Shown here piece by piece: positions 15,349-24,612 of a stretch of DNA of 56,046 nucleotides. The stretch's first letter is position 1; the number at the start of each line of letters is the position of its first letter. The translations under genes were made by a program, and so were the position numbers. The notes under the pieces were generated by a model. That model did no database searches, was not told the origin of the DNA, and saw nothing but the letters and a program-made list of their open reading frames with translations. The stretch comes from Alphaproteobacteria bacterium (GTDB lineage: Bacteria > Pseudomonadota > Alphaproteobacteria > Bin95): positions 1-56,046 of the forward strand of contig JAJEIH010000030.1 in assembly GCA_022827685.1 (NCBI GenBank), written 5' to 3'.

Positions 15349-16992
15349 ATGAGGGGCGAAGCGGTTCTCGGCGACGGGCGCGTCCGGCCGGACTGGACGA
15401 TGATCCATCTGGTCCGCGCCCGTGCGCGCGAGCATGGGCGGCGGGTCTTCGCGACCTTCGAGGGCGGGGCGGCGCTGACCTTCGCCGGCCTCGACCGGGA
15501 GTCGGACCGTTTCGCCGCCGCGCTCGCCGCCTCCGGGGTCGGTCCGGGCGAGCGGGTGATGGCCTTGCTCGGCAACGGACCGGAAATCCTGATTGCCTTC
15601 TTCGGCGCGATGAAGGCCGGCGCCCTCATCGTGCCGGTCAACATCGAACTCAGGGGCGCGTTCCTGGCGCACCAGGTCGGGAACGCCGAGCCGGCGATGG
15701 TCGTGGCGGAGGCCGGGCTGCTGCAGGCCTTCGACGGTATCGAGGCGCCGGGACCGGCGCGGCTGGCCGTGGTCGGAGACGAAGCGCCGGCGGCCCTGCC
15801 GGACCTGTTCGCCGACAGCAGGGTTTTCAGCTTCGAGGCGTTCCTGGCCGCAGGGGAGGGCGGCTCGGCGCCGGAAACAGGCGCCCGGCCCGGGGATATC
15901 GCGGCCATCATGTACACATCCGGCACCACGGGGCCCTCGAAGGGCGTCTTGCTGCCGCACGGGCACCTGTTCCTGATGTCCGCCGCGACGGCGCAGGCGA
16001 CGGGCCTGACGGCGGACGACTGCTATTACGTCTCCATGCCGCTCTTCCACATCAACGCGCTCTGCGCGCAGACGCTGGCGGCGCTGACGGTGGGCGCGCA
16101 CGTCCATATCGTGCGCCGCTTCAGCCCCAACCGCTGGCTGGACGAGGTGATCGCCTGCGGCGCGACGCACACCAATCTGCTGGGCGTCATGCCGGAGTTC
16201 CTGTTCAACACGGCCCCCACGCCGCGCGACCGCGACCACCGCCTGCGCGTGACCCTGGCGGTGCCCATCGGCCCCTGGGGGGCGGCGTTCGAGGAACGCT
16301 TCGGCCTGCGCATCCTCCAGGGCTTCGGGATGACGGAATGCGGCATGCCCTTCTGGTGCCCGCTCCCGGACCCGGTGGAGCCGGGCTGCGCCGGATATAT
16401 CTCGGAGCAGTGGTTCGAGGCCTGCATCGTGGACCCGGACACGGACATGCCGCTGCCGGCGGGCGAGGTCGGCGAGCTGCTGGTCCGCCCGAAAATGCCC
16501 GGCTGCTTCTTCGCCGGCTACTACCGGATGCCGGAGCGCACAGTGGAAGCCTGGCGCAATTTCTGGTTCCACACCGGTGATGCCGCGCGCTACGACGAGC
16601 GCGGCCGGCTCCACTATGTGGACCGCCTCAAGGACTGCGTCCGCCGGCGCGGCGAGAACATCTCCGCCTTCGAGGTCGAGCAGGTGCTGAACGCGCACCC
16701 CGCCATCGCCGAGAGCGCCGTGGTCGGGGTCAGGGTCGAGGGCGCGGGCGGCGAGGAGGAGGTGCTGGCGCTGCTGCTGCCCGAGGACGGCGCGCGGCCG
16801 GACCCGTGCGAGCTGCTCGACTGGTGCGTGCCCCGGATGCCGCGCTATGCCGTGCCGCGCTTCGTCGATTTCGTCGCCGGGTTCGAGAAGACGGCATCCG
16901 GCAAGCTCCGCAAGGGCGACCTCCGCGACGCCGGCCTGCCGCCCGGCGCCTGGGACAGGGAACAGGCCGGCTACACCATCGCCCGGCATTGA
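15349..16992 (+). CDS. AMP-forming acyl-CoA synthetase (CaiC-like)
   Basis: A 547-residue member of the ANL superfamily, which activates carboxylic acids to acyl-AMP and then acyl-CoA. The P-loop-like motif MYTSGTTGPSKG is at about 188-199, the adenylate region YFHTGDA-type sequence appears as FHTGDAARYDERG, and the C-terminal catalytic lysine is K519 in ASGKLRKGDL. The segment RLKDCVRRRGENISAFEVE is typical of crotonobetaine/carnitine-CoA ligase relatives, although no other carnitine genes are present. The ATG at 15349 is preferred; an in-frame GTG at 15337 is an alternative, and neither has a strong ribosome-binding site. Confidence 0.88.
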   Translation: MRGEAVLGDGRVRPDWTMIHLVRARAREHGRRVFATFEGGAALTFAGLDRESDRFAAALAASGVGPGERVMALLGNGPEILIAFFGAMKAGALIVPVNIELRGAFLAHQVGNAEPAMVVAEAGLLQAFDGIEAPGPARLAVVGDEAPAALPDLFADSRVFSFEAFLAAGEGGSAPETGARPGDIAAIMYTSGTTGPSKGVLLPHGHLFLMSAATAQATGLTADDCYYVSMPLFHINALCAQTLAALTVGAHVHIVRRFSPNRWLDEVIACGATHTNLLGVMPEFLFNTAPTPRDRDHRLRVTLAVPIGPWGAAFEERFGLRILQGFGMTECGMPFWCPLPDPVEPGCAGYISEQWFEACIVDPDTDMPLPAGEVGELLVRPKMPGCFFAGYYRMPERTVEAWRNFWFHTGDAARYDERGRLHYVDRLKDCVRRRGENISAFEVEQVLNAHPAIAESAVVGVRVEGAGGEEEVLALLLPEDGARPDPCELLDWCVPRMPRYAVPRFVDFVAGFEKTASGKLRKGDLRDAGLPPGAWDREQAGYTIARH

Positions 16993-17075
16993 CGCCGACG
17001 AGCAGAACAGCGATTACAGTCTCACTGCGAGCTTTGGGGGTGTTGGGCCGGACAGATTTGGAGACGGAGGCAGGA

Positions 17076-17300
17076 ATGACGGACAAGCTGATCGACAGGG
17101 ATCCGGAAATTCTCGGTGGGACTCCCGTTTTTGCCGGCACCAGGGTTCCGGTCCGCATTCTGATGGAGAATCTGGAAGCGGGCGACTGTCTGGACGAATT
17201 TCTGGAAGATTTCCCCAGCGTATCGCGGCAACAGGCCATTGCCGTGCTGGAGCGCGCCGCAGCGCTGCTGCTGTCCGATACGAATGAAGCTGCTGCTTGA
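17076..17300 (+). CDS. DUF433 family antitoxin
   Basis: A 74-residue DUF433 protein: DRDPEILGGTPVFAGTRVPV followed by a short helical segment (DEFLEDFPSVSRQQAIAVLE) that corresponds to the helix-turn-helix of this family. The ATG follows GGAGGCAGGA. It overlaps the downstream DUF5615 gene by 17 bp. DUF433/DUF5615 pairs are regarded as type II toxin-antitoxin modules, with DUF433 as antitoxin and DNA-binding autorepressor. The pairing is seen; antitoxin activity is inferred. Confidence 0.87.
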   Translation: MTDKLIDRDPEILGGTPVFAGTRVPVRILMENLEAGDCLDEFLEDFPSVSRQQAIAVLERAAALLLSDTNEAAA

Positions 17301-17643
17301 CGAGTCTGTACCCAGGCGGCTCGCCTCGTTTTTTCCTGAACGGTTCGATGTGCGGACGGTTCAGCAAATGGGGTGGGCAGGAACCCGGAATGGCCGGTTG
17401 TTGTCTCTGGCGGCAGGTCAGGGGTTTCAGGCTCTCGTCACGGTGGATCGGGGTTTCGAATATCAGCAGAACACGAACCGTCTGCCGATGCCGGTCGTGG
17501 TGATGCTCGCTGCCCGTAATCGCATTACGGAGTTGCAGCCGCTCATTCCCGATGTGGTTTCCGTTCTGTCGGGAGACCTGCAAAGGCGCATTTTTCGTGT
17601 CCCGGCGGAGCGTTTGCGGGCGGGGACAGGACCGGTAGTGTAG
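17284..17643 (+). CDS. DUF5615 PIN-like toxin
   Basis: A 119-residue PIN-like protein beginning MKLLLDESVPRRLASFFP, with D6 and E7 in the first acidic strand and VTVDRGFEYQQN further on, as in DUF5615/Mut7-C-like putative ribonucleases. The length is normal and the acidic residues are intact, so the toxin may be functional. The ATG at 17284 lies inside the end of the DUF433 gene, implying coupled translation. The locus sits between metabolic genes with no mobile element visible. Confidence 0.87.
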   Translation: MKLLLDESVPRRLASFFPERFDVRTVQQMGWAGTRNGRLLSLAAGQGFQALVTVDRGFEYQQNTNRLPMPVVVMLAARNRITELQPLIPDVVSVLSGDLQRRIFRVPAERLRAGTGPVV

Positions 17644-17701
17644 CGGTTGCCGGCGGTGTGCTGGCCGGCACTGGAGCCGGGGCAGGGGAGGGTTGAGGAC
17701 C

Positions 17702-19294
17702 ATGCAGGCCGATTATGTGATCGTGGGGGCGGGCTCCGCCGGGTGCGTGCTGGCCGAGCGGCTGAGCGCGGGCGGCGCGGAAGTGGTGCTGCTGGAGGCG
17801 GGCGGGAAGGATACGAACCCGCTGATCCATGTGCCCGCCGGCGTGCTCAGGCTCATCACCCACCCGGTCGTCAACTGGAACTACTACACCGAGCCGGACG
17901 AAAAGACCGGCAACCGCGCGTTCCATTGCCCGCGCGGCAAGGTGCTGGGCGGCTCGTCCTCGATCAACGGCATGCTGTTCATCCGCGGCAATGCGGCCGA
18001 TTTCGACGGCTGGGCGCAGATGGGCGCGCGCGGCTGGTCCTACGATGACGTGAAACAGCACTTCAAGAGCATCGAGCGCTACGGGCCGGGCGACCCCGGC
18101 GAGCGCGGCAAGTCGGGTCCCATCCTGGTCGAGGACTACCGGACGGTCCTGCCGCTCACCCACCGCTTCGTGGAGGCGGCGCAGCAGGCGGGGCACGCCT
18201 TCGCGCGCGACCTGAGCGGCCGGCCGCCGGCCGAGGGCGTGGGCTATTCGCAGATGTCGCGCAACGGGCGCTTCCGCGGCTCGACGGCGCGCACCTTCCT
18301 GCGCGACGCGCGCGGGCGGTCGAACCTGCGGGTCGTGACCGACGCCCATGCAACCGGACTCCAGTTCGACGGCAAGCGCTGCACCGGCGTCGCCTTCCGG
18401 CAAGGCGGCCGGGACCGGGAAGTCAGCGCGGCGCGGGAGGTGATCGTCTCCGGCGGCACCGTCAACTCGCCGCATCTGCTCCACATATCGGGCGTCGGCC
18501 CGGCGGACCGGCTCAAGGAGATCGGCGTTGAGGTCCGCCACGACCTGCCGGGCGTCGGCATGAACTATTCCGACCACTACACCGTGCGCATCTCCCACCG
18601 GGTGCGCGGCCAGCAGTCGATCAACCAGCTTGCGCGCGGCTGGCGGCTGGTGCGCGAGATGGCGCGCTTCGCGCTCCTCGGCAACGGCGCGCTCACCTTC
18701 GGCGTCTCCAGCGCGCAATGCTACACGCGCTCGCGGGAGGGGCTTGCCTCGCCCGACATCCAGCTCCTGTTCACGCCGGCGAGCTTCAACGAGGACGATT
18801 TCGGCCGGCTGGAGCGGGAGCCCGGCATGTCGGTGGCGGTCTCGATCGCGCGCCCGTCCTCGCGCGGCGAGATCGTGGCCGTCTCGCCGGACCCGTTCAC
18901 CCCGCCGGCCATCCGCCCAAACATGCTCGACGACCCGGACGATCTGCGAGTCGCCGTGGAGGGCGTCCGCCAGGCGCGCGAGATTTTCGCCCAGCCGGCC
19001 TTTGCCGGCATCACTCAGGGGGAGATTTCGCCGGGGCCGGAGGTGGACGGCAAGGAGGCGCTGGAGGACTTCGTGCGCCACACAGGCCGGACGATCTACC
19101 ACATGGTGGGCACCTGCCGCATGGGCGAGGACCCGATGGCGGTGGTCGATTCGCGCCTGCGCGTGCGCGGGCTGGAAGGGCTGCGGGTGATCGACGCCTC
19201 GGTCATGCCGGCCGTCACCACCGGCAACACCAACGCCCCCACCATCATGATCGCCGAAAAGGGCGCGGGCATGATCCTGGAGGACAACCGGTAG
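17702..19294 (+). CDS. GMC-family FAD-dependent oxidoreductase (choline dehydrogenase-like)
   Basis: A 530-residue glucose-methanol-choline oxidoreductase. The FAD-binding motif [16 protein letters not shown] is at the N-terminus, [16 protein letters not shown] is the first GMC signature, and [19 protein letters not shown] is the second. The C-terminal active site has the His of [10 protein letters not shown] and the Asn of GNTNAPT. It oxidises an alcohol, possibly choline or a polyethylene-glycol-type or short-chain alcohol. A second intact paralogue (27347-28963) and a relic (26781-26901) lie in the same window. It converges with the MFS gene, 27 bp away. Confidence 0.9.
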   Translation: MQADYVIVGAGSAGCVLAERLSAGGAEVVLLEAGGKDTNPLIHVPAGVLRLITHPVVNWNYYTEPDEKTGNRAFHCPRGKVLGGSSSINGMLFIRGNAADFDGWAQMGARGWSYDDVKQHFKSIERYGPGDPGERGKSGPILVEDYRTVLPLTHRFVEAAQQAGHAFARDLSGRPPAEGVGYSQMSRNGRFRGSTARTFLRDARGRSNLRVVTDAHATGLQFDGKRCTGVAFRQGGRDREVSAAREVIVSGGTVNSPHLLHISGVGPADRLKEIGVEVRHDLPGVGMNYSDHYTVRISHRVRGQQSINQLARGWRLVREMARFALLGNGALTFGVSSAQCYTRSREGLASPDIQLLFTPASFNEDDFGRLEREPGMSVAVSIARPSSRGEIVAVSPDPFTPPAIRPNMLDDPDDLRVAVEGVRQAREIFAQPAFAGITQGEISPGPEVDGKEALEDFVRHTGRTIYHMVGTCRMGEDPMAVVDSRLRVRGLEGLRVIDASVMPAVTTGNTNAPTIMIAEKGAGMILEDNR

Positions 19295-19321
19295 GGCGGG
19301 CCGGGCCCTGCTGTCGTCGGC

Positions 19322-20665
19322 TTACCGGGAAGCCCTGTCGGTCGCAAAAGCCAGGGCCAGGGCCGCTGCGACGGGGATGATGGCGGAGCCGAGGAACACG
19401 GCGGCGAAAGCGTAGAGGAAGCTGCCGCCGACGGTGTTGAAGGCGAGCATCAGCCCGGTTGCGCCCAGCACCACGCCGAGCGTGCGCGTCATCATGACGA
19501 GGCTGCCGGCCACGCCCCGGTCGGCCAGCGGCAGGCTGGCGCTGGCGACCTCCAGATAGGCGACCTGGAAGATGCCGAGTCCCGCGCCGTGGAGCAGCAG
19601 CGCGCCGGCGACGAAGGCCATGCCGGGCGCCCCGCCCCAGAGGCCGATGCCGGCAAGCCCGCCAGCGACCGCAAGCGCGCCCGCCGCCGCGATCAGCCTG
19701 CCGTCGCGGCGCTGCGCCCAGCGTCCTGCAAGGGGCGAGGCGAGCGCCATGCCGAGCGGCGAGAGGGCGAGCAGGGCGCCGGCGGTCAGCACGTCCAGCC
19801 CCGCCACCCGGTCGAGCCAGAAGGGCACCAGCAGCATCACCGCGAAGCCGACGAGATTGACCGCGATATTGCTCGCCGCCGGGATGGAGAAGCCCGGCCG
19901 GCGGAAGGGGGCGAGGCGGATGATGGGAGACGGGTGGCTGCGGAGCGCGAACCAGGCGCCGGCCGCGAGCGCCGCCACCAGCAGCGCGAAGCCGAACCAG
20001 CCGCCGCTCGCCGCCCGGCTGATGCCGAGCAGCAGGCAGCCGAGCGCGAGGACCAGCAGCAGCGCGCCCACTGCGTCGAAGCGGGGCGCGCCTCCGCCGG
20101 CAGCGGCAGCAGGCGGCGCGCGGAACAGCAGCAGGGCGGCGAGCGCGATCGGCGCGCGGAACCAGAACACGCCGGCCCAGCCCATCGCGTCCACCAGCAG
20201 GCCGCCGAGCGAGGGCCCGACCGCGCCGCCGAGCGCGAACAGCAGCGTGTAGGCGCCGAGCACCCGCGCGCGCGAGGACTCCGGGAAATAGGCCGTCGCC
20301 AGCGCCGGACCGACGGCGAGCACCATCGCCGTGCCGATGCCCTGGGCCACGCGGGCGGCGAGCAGGATTTCGAAGGCGGGCGCGAGCGCGCAGGCGACGA
20401 AGGCGGCGACGCTCCAGGCGAGCCCGATGCGGAACAGCCGCGCATGGCCGAACAGGTCCCCCAGCCGCCCGCAGACCAGCATCAGGCTCGCATAGGTCAG
20501 CACGTAGCAGATCACGACCCACTGGATGTCTGCGAGCTCGATGCCGAGGCTGCGGACGATGTCGGGGAAGGCGATGTTGACGGCCGTGTCGAGCGAGCCG
20601 ATGGCCGTGCCCAGCCCCACGACGACGACGCCCGCCGCCGCCCGCCTGCCCGGAGCGCTGCTCAT
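19322..20665 (-). CDS. MFS transporter, DHA2-type drug/solute exporter
   Basis: A 447-residue integral membrane protein with about 14 hydrophobic segments, consistent with the 14-helix DHA2 branch of the major facilitator superfamily. The first helix contains [14 protein letters not shown], equivalent to the LDxTIVNVALP motif, and [16 protein letters not shown] matches MFS motif A. It probably exports a small molecule in exchange for protons in the inner membrane. It starts 27 bp after the LLM flavoenzyme gene on the same strand, so the two are likely co-transcribed. The substrate is unknown. Confidence 0.9.
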   Translation of the reverse strand: MSSAPGRRAAAGVVVVGLGTAIGSLDTAVNIAFPDIVRSLGIELADIQWVVICYVLTYASLMLVCGRLGDLFGHARLFRIGLAWSVAAFVACALAPAFEILLAARVAQGIGTAMVLAVGPALATAYFPESSRARVLGAYTLLFALGGAVGPSLGGLLVDAMGWAGVFWFRAPIALAALLLFRAPPAAAAGGGAPRFDAVGALLLVLALGCLLLGISRAASGGWFGFALLVAALAAGAWFALRSHPSPIIRLAPFRRPGFSIPAASNIAVNLVGFAVMLLVPFWLDRVAGLDVLTAGALLALSPLGMALASPLAGRWAQRRDGRLIAAAGALAVAGGLAGIGLWGGAPGMAFVAGALLLHGAGLGIFQVAYLEVASASLPLADRGVAGSLVMMTRTLGVVLGATGLMLAFNTVGGSFLYAFAAVFLGSAIIPVAAALALAFATDRASR

Positions 20666-20692
20666 CGCGCGGCGTTTCCCTCGGGACCCCGC

Positions 20693-21778
20693 CTAGCGGA
20701 ACTTCGGCATGATCTCTTCGGCGAACCGGCGGAAATTGCGCCGGTCCACCGCCTTGGGCGGCAGCAGCACGATCTCCCGGCACCCGGCGGCTTCCATCGC
20801 CCGGATGCGCTCGACGATCAGGTCCGGCTCGCCGACCAGCCCGCCGGTCGCCTGCACCGTGGCGGGCGTGACGAAGCGGTGCTCCGCCTCCGGCAGATAG
20901 GAGCAGTGGCCCTGATGGACGCGGAGATGCATCCGGTCGTCGGGAATGCCGAGGTCCCCGAGGAAGCGGTTGTAGAGCTCCCAGTCGTCGCGGGCGTAGT
21001 CGGGGATGAACCCGTCGTGGCCGACGATGCGCGCATGCTCCCACCAGTAGTGCAGGGTCGCGCCCACCTGCGCGCCGATCTCCTCGACGATATGCGGGTC
21101 GCTCACCTTCTCGCCCGGCTTCATGGCGCAGTAGAAGGTGAGGGTGGAGGCGTGGAAGTCCTCGGGCAGCGTGCGGCCCGCCTTCTTCGCGCCGGCCTTC
21201 ACCCGGTCGAGATTGCGCGCCATGACGCCCAAGGGCTCCGCGCCCGCGCAGATGCGCCCGTCGCCGAGCTCGCCCGCGATCTCCAGCGCCCTCGGCCCGT
21301 TGGCGGCGACATGGATCGGCACCGGCGGCTCGAAGCCGATGAAGCCCATCTCGCGGTTCTGGAACCGGATCGGCCGCGTCACGCCGTCATGGGTGAACGC
21401 GACCTCCTCGCCGTGGAGGAGCCCGCGCACCACGCGGAGATAGTCCCGGAACGCGGCGGGCTTCATGGGGGGATGGCCCATGATGCGCATGGCGGTGTGG
21501 CCGGTGCCGATGCCGAGAAAGGCGCGGCCGGGCGCAAGGCGGTTGATGGAGGCGATGGAATGCGCCGTCACCGGGGCGAGCCGCGTGCCGGGAATGGCGA
21601 CGCCGGTGCCGAGGCGGATGCGCGAGGTGTTGGCGGCGGCCAGCGCCAGCACGGCGTAGCAGTCCGACCAGATCATCTGGCTGTCCGGTGCCCAGCCCGA
21701 GTCGTAGCCGAGCTCCTCGGCGAGCTTCAGCGTCTGCCACTCGTCGATCTTGGTGTTGACCATCGCGCCGAACTGCAT
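20693..21778 (-). CDS. LLM-class flavin-dependent oxidoreductase
   Basis: A 361-residue luciferase-like TIM-barrel protein. It begins with the first strand of the family and has GYDSGWAPDSQ, RIRLGTGVAIPGTR and GRAFLGIGTGHTA, close to the FMN/F420-dependent branch related to methylenetetrahydromethanopterin reductase. It may use F420 or FMN; the sequence alone does not decide. The ATG at 21778 follows GGAAGGAAA. It is divergent from the YbdK-type ligase gene across 145 bp and upstream of the MFS exporter. Confidence 0.88.
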   Translation of the reverse strand: MQFGAMVNTKIDEWQTLKLAEELGYDSGWAPDSQMIWSDCYAVLALAAANTSRIRLGTGVAIPGTRLAPVTAHSIASINRLAPGRAFLGIGTGHTAMRIMGHPPMKPAAFRDYLRVVRGLLHGEEVAFTHDGVTRPIRFQNREMGFIGFEPPVPIHVAANGPRALEIAGELGDGRICAGAEPLGVMARNLDRVKAGAKKAGRTLPEDFHASTLTFYCAMKPGEKVSDPHIVEEIGAQVGATLHYWWEHARIVGHDGFIPDYARDDWELYNRFLGDLGIPDDRMHLRVHQGHCSYLPEAEHRFVTPATVQATGGLVGEPDLIVERIRAMEAAGCREIVLLPPKAVDRRNFRRFAEEIMPKFR

Positions 21779-21923
21779 GGGGCGTTTCCTTCCATCGCTC
21801 GCCCCGGACTATAGCGCGCCGCCGCGCCGGCAGCGCCACTCGATACCGGTCGGCATTCCGGTTTGTCCGGGGCCTCTGTATCCTTGGACGGCGAACGGCT
21901 CCCGGCGGCGGAGGGACGGACCC

Positions 21924-23060
21924 ATGGCAATTGCCGAACCCGCGTTCACCCTGGGCGTGGAGGAAGAGTATCTCCTGGTCGATGCGGAGACGGGCGCGCT
22001 TGCCTCCAACCCGCCGGAGAGCCTGATGGACGAATGCGTGAGCGCGCTCGGCGAGCAGGTCACCAACGAGTTCCTCCAGGCCCAGGTCGAGATCGGCACG
22101 AAGGTCTGCGGCGATATCGGCGAGGTCCGGGCGGAGCTGCGCCGGCTGAGGAGCGGCGTCGCGGGGGCCTGCGGCAATCACGGCCTCGCCCCGGTCGCGG
22201 CCTCCACGCACCCCTTCGGCGACTGGCGCCAGCAGGACTATGTCCACAAGGAGCGCTATGAGGGCCTCGCCCACGACATGCAGGCCGTGGCCTACCGCAT
22301 GCTCATCTGCGGCATGCACGTCCATGTCGGCATCGAGGACGAGGAGCTGCGCATCGACCTGATGAATCAGGCCCGGTATTTCCTGCCCCACATGCTCTGC
22401 CTGACGACCTCCTCGCCCTTCTGGCAGGGGCGGGACACGGGGCTGGCGTCCTACCGGCTGACGGTCTTCGACGCCATGCCGCGCACCGGCCTGCCCGAGC
22501 CGCTGGCGAGCTGGAGCGAATACCAGCGCATGATCGAGCACATGACGAGCTCCGGCCTGCTGGAGGACGGCTCCAAGATCTGGTGGGACCTGCGCCCGAG
22601 TTCGCGCTTCCCGACCCTGGAGATGCGCATCTGCGACGTCTGCCCGGACATGGAGGACGCGCTCGCCGTCGCCGCGCTGTTCCAGTGCATCCTGCGCATG
22701 CTCTACCGCCTGCGGCTCGGCAACCAGCGCTGGCGCGACTACCCCAACATGCTCGTCCAGGAGAACCGCTGGCTGGCGCAGCGCTACGGCAGCCGCAGCC
22801 GGCTGGTCGATTTCGGCAAGCGCGCGCTGGTGCCCTTCGCCGACCTCACGGACGAGCTTCTGGAGCTGGTGCGCGAGGACGCCGAGGCGCTCGGCTGCCG
22901 GGCGGAGGTGGAGCGCGCCCGGCGGATCGCGGCCCGCGGCACCTCCGCCGACCGCCAGCGCGCCGCCTTTGAAGCCGCCGGCGGCGGCGCCGACAGCGAC
23001 GCGGCGCTCCGCGCGGTCGTGCGCGGGCTGGCGGCCGAGACGGTGAGCGGCCTCGACTGA
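21924..23060 (+). CDS. YbdK-type carboxylate-amine ligase (GCS2 family)
   Basis: A 378-residue member of the glutamate-cysteine ligase 2 family. The N-terminal LGVEEEYLLVD with three acidic residues (E13-E15) binds Mg-ATP; CGMHVHVGIED and SSRFPTLEMRICDVCPD are further family blocks. Such enzymes form an amide from a carboxylate and an amine, and E. coli YbdK has weak gamma-glutamylcysteine activity. The ATG at 21924 follows GGAGGGACGG. Here it may make a small peptide-like product. It is followed by an inverted repeat and the DUF3179 gene. Confidence 0.9.
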   Translation: MAIAEPAFTLGVEEEYLLVDAETGALASNPPESLMDECVSALGEQVTNEFLQAQVEIGTKVCGDIGEVRAELRRLRSGVAGACGNHGLAPVAASTHPFGDWRQQDYVHKERYEGLAHDMQAVAYRMLICGMHVHVGIEDEELRIDLMNQARYFLPHMLCLTTSSPFWQGRDTGLASYRLTVFDAMPRTGLPEPLASWSEYQRMIEHMTSSGLLEDGSKIWWDLRPSSRFPTLEMRICDVCPDMEDALAVAALFQCILRMLYRLRLGNQRWRDYPNMLVQENRWLAQRYGSRSRLVDFGKRALVPFADLTDELLELVREDAEALGCRAEVERARRIAARGTSADRQRAAFEAAGGGADSDAALRAVVRGLAAETVSGLD

Positions 23061-23064
23061 ATAA

Positions 23065-23114
23065 TGGCCAGTGGATAGTGGATAGGGTTCGGCCTGACTG
23101 CTATTCACTGGCCA
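23065..23114. repeat. Inverted repeat after the YbdK-type gene
   Basis: The arms tggccagtggatag (23065-23078) and ctattcactggcca (23101-23114) pair over 14 bp, with one G-U in RNA, around a 22-nt loop. It begins 4 bp after the stop of the ligase gene. No T-run follows, so it is not a standard intrinsic terminator. It may stabilise the upstream mRNA or belong to a dispersed repeat. Confidence 0.6.
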
Positions 23115-23152
23115 CCGACCACCAGCCACCAACCGCCGGAGCCCGGTCCCCC

Positions 23153-24196
23153 ATGCGCATCCTCGCCGGCCTCGTCCTCATCGCCCTTGCCGCCCTGCCC
23201 GCCGCCGCGCCCGCCGCCGATGCGGGCCCCGACGAATACTGGCGCAAGGCCTGGCCCAACACGGATTTCAGCCGCCATTCGGTGCCGTTCGAGGAGATCG
23301 CGTCCGGCGGCGTCGCGCGCGACCAGATCCCGCCGATCGACGATCCGGTGTTCGCCTCAGTGGCGGAGGCGGAGAAGCTGATCGCGCCGACCGAGCCGGT
23401 GATTTCGCTGGCGGTGGACGGCGAGCGCCGCGCCTATCCGCTGGCGATCCTGATCTGGCACGAGATCGTGAACGACACCATCGCCGGCAAGCCCGTGGCG
23501 GTGACCTACTGCCCGCTCTGCGATGCGGCGCTGGTGTTCGACCGGCGGGTCGCGGGCCGGGTGCTCGATTTCGGCACGACGGGCCTGCTGCGCTTTTCCG
23601 ACCTCGTGATGTGGGACCGGCAGACGGAAAGCTGGTGGCAGCAGTTCCTGGGCGAGGCGATGGTGGGGGAGCTGACCGGCGAGCGGCTCACCATGCTGCC
23701 CTCGCGGGTGGAGAGCTTCCAGCGCTTCGCCGCCGCCGCGCCGGACGGCAAGGTGCTGATGCCGAACGACCCGGCCCTGCGCAGCTACGGCGCGAACCCC
23801 TATGCCGGCTATGACGGCGCGCACTGGCCCTTCCTCTACCGGGGCGAATACAAGCTGGCGGCGGTGCCGCCGCTGGCGCGCGTCGCCATGGTCGGCAAGC
23901 GGGCCTGGACGGTGGACCTGCTGAAGCAGAAGAAGCGCATCGAGGCGGGCGGTCTCGTGCTGGAATGGGCGCCCGGCCAGAACTCCGCGCTCGACCAGGG
24001 CGTGATCCGCGAGGGCCGCGACATCGGCAATGTCACCGTGCAGCGCCGCGCCGAGGACGGCGGCCTCGTCGATGCCGTCCATGACGTCACCTTCGCCTTC
24101 GCCTTCCTCGCCTTCGTGCCGGACGGCGTCATCCACACCATCTGCGGCCCGCATGTGAAGCCGGAAACCCTGCCGGACAACCTCGCCTGCGGGTAA
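23153..24196 (+). CDS. DUF3179 domain-containing exported protein
   Basis: A 347-residue protein with a signal peptide (MRILAGLVLIALAALPAAAP, then AADA) followed by a DUF3179 domain. Characteristic blocks are ARDQIPPIDDPVF, AYPLAILIWHEIVND, VAVTYCPLCDAALVFDR with its CPLC motif, and WDRQTESWWQQFLGEA. The family is widespread but its biochemical role is not established; the CxxC-like motif suggests metal or redox chemistry outside the cytoplasm. The ATG at 23153 is placed just before the hydrophobic signal. Confidence 0.88.
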   Translation: MRILAGLVLIALAALPAAAPAADAGPDEYWRKAWPNTDFSRHSVPFEEIASGGVARDQIPPIDDPVFASVAEAEKLIAPTEPVISLAVDGERRAYPLAILIWHEIVNDTIAGKPVAVTYCPLCDAALVFDRRVAGRVLDFGTTGLLRFSDLVMWDRQTESWWQQFLGEAMVGELTGERLTMLPSRVESFQRFAAAAPDGKVLMPNDPALRSYGANPYAGYDGAHWPFLYRGEYKLAAVPPLARVAMVGKRAWTVDLLKQKKRIEAGGLVLEWAPGQNSALDQGVIREGRDIGNVTVQRRAEDGGLVDAVHDVTFAFAFLAFVPDGVIHTICGPHVKPETLPDNLACG

Positions 24197-24206
24197 GCCT
24201 CCCAAC

Positions 24207-24288
24207 CGTCGCCCCGGCCCCCGAGCCGGGGCCTTGAGCGGCTTGCGCGGTGCTGGAGGGAGGTCTCGGCTCGGAGGCCGGGACGACG
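24207..24288. repeat. Palindromic intergenic element, copy 1
   Basis: An imperfect palindrome of about 82 bp. The left arm begins cgtcgccccggcccccgagc (24207 on) and the complement of the right arm begins cgtcgtcccggcctccgagc (24288 leftwards), so the two ends are near-identical inverted copies that could fold into a long hairpin. A similar element with related ends lies at 27235-27340. Such elements are common as dispersed repeats in Alphaproteobacteria. It starts 10 bp after the DUF3179 stop and may act as a transcription end. Confidence 0.65.
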
Positions 24289-24300
24289 CCTTTGATCTGC

Positions 24301-24331
24301 TTGACAACTGCCTGTTTGTTCCCCATATATT
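24301..24331 (+). promoter_or_regulatory. Putative promoter upstream of the orphan HTH gene
   Basis: A consensus ttgaca (24301-24306) and tatatt (24326-24331, five of six -10 bases) are separated by 19 bp in an AT-richer patch. Transcription would run through about 280 bp of leader before the HTH gene at 24613. Within 24332-24612 only the direct repeats listed separately are notable; short frames there look like chance. Confidence 0.4.
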
Positions 24332-24524
24332 CCGATTGACGAAGAAAACGGACCCATCGAAGCCATGACGTGAACCGCCGGCGGCGGCCTCCTGGGGCCG
24401 CGTTTGCGCCCTTCCGACTCTCAGCCGGGCCCGGTAGCCGCCGCAGGACGGATGAACGGCACGCCGGCCACCAACGGGAGGGGTGCGTCCGGCGCATGGG
24501 CCACCGCCGGCGGAACGGCGGCAA

Positions 24525-24574
24525 GTTGCGGTCAAGTTGAGCCGAAGAGGGCCGTTTGTTGCGGTCAAGCTGAG
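24525..24574. repeat. Pair of direct repeats upstream of the HTH gene
   Basis: gttgcggtcaagttgag (24525-24541) recurs as gttgcggtcaagctgag (24558-24574), with one mismatch and 33-bp spacing, about three helical turns. They end 38 bp before the HTH gene start, so they could be binding sites for its product or remnants of a transposon end. Confidence 0.6.
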
Positions 24575-24612
24575 CTGGAGAACGGCGCTGCGGCACCGGA
24601 GGAGCGGAGACG

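Noticed and set aside
19589-21814. A plus-strand open frame spanning the MFS and LLM genes
   Set aside because: It is antisense to both genes and shows no domain or ribosome-binding site.
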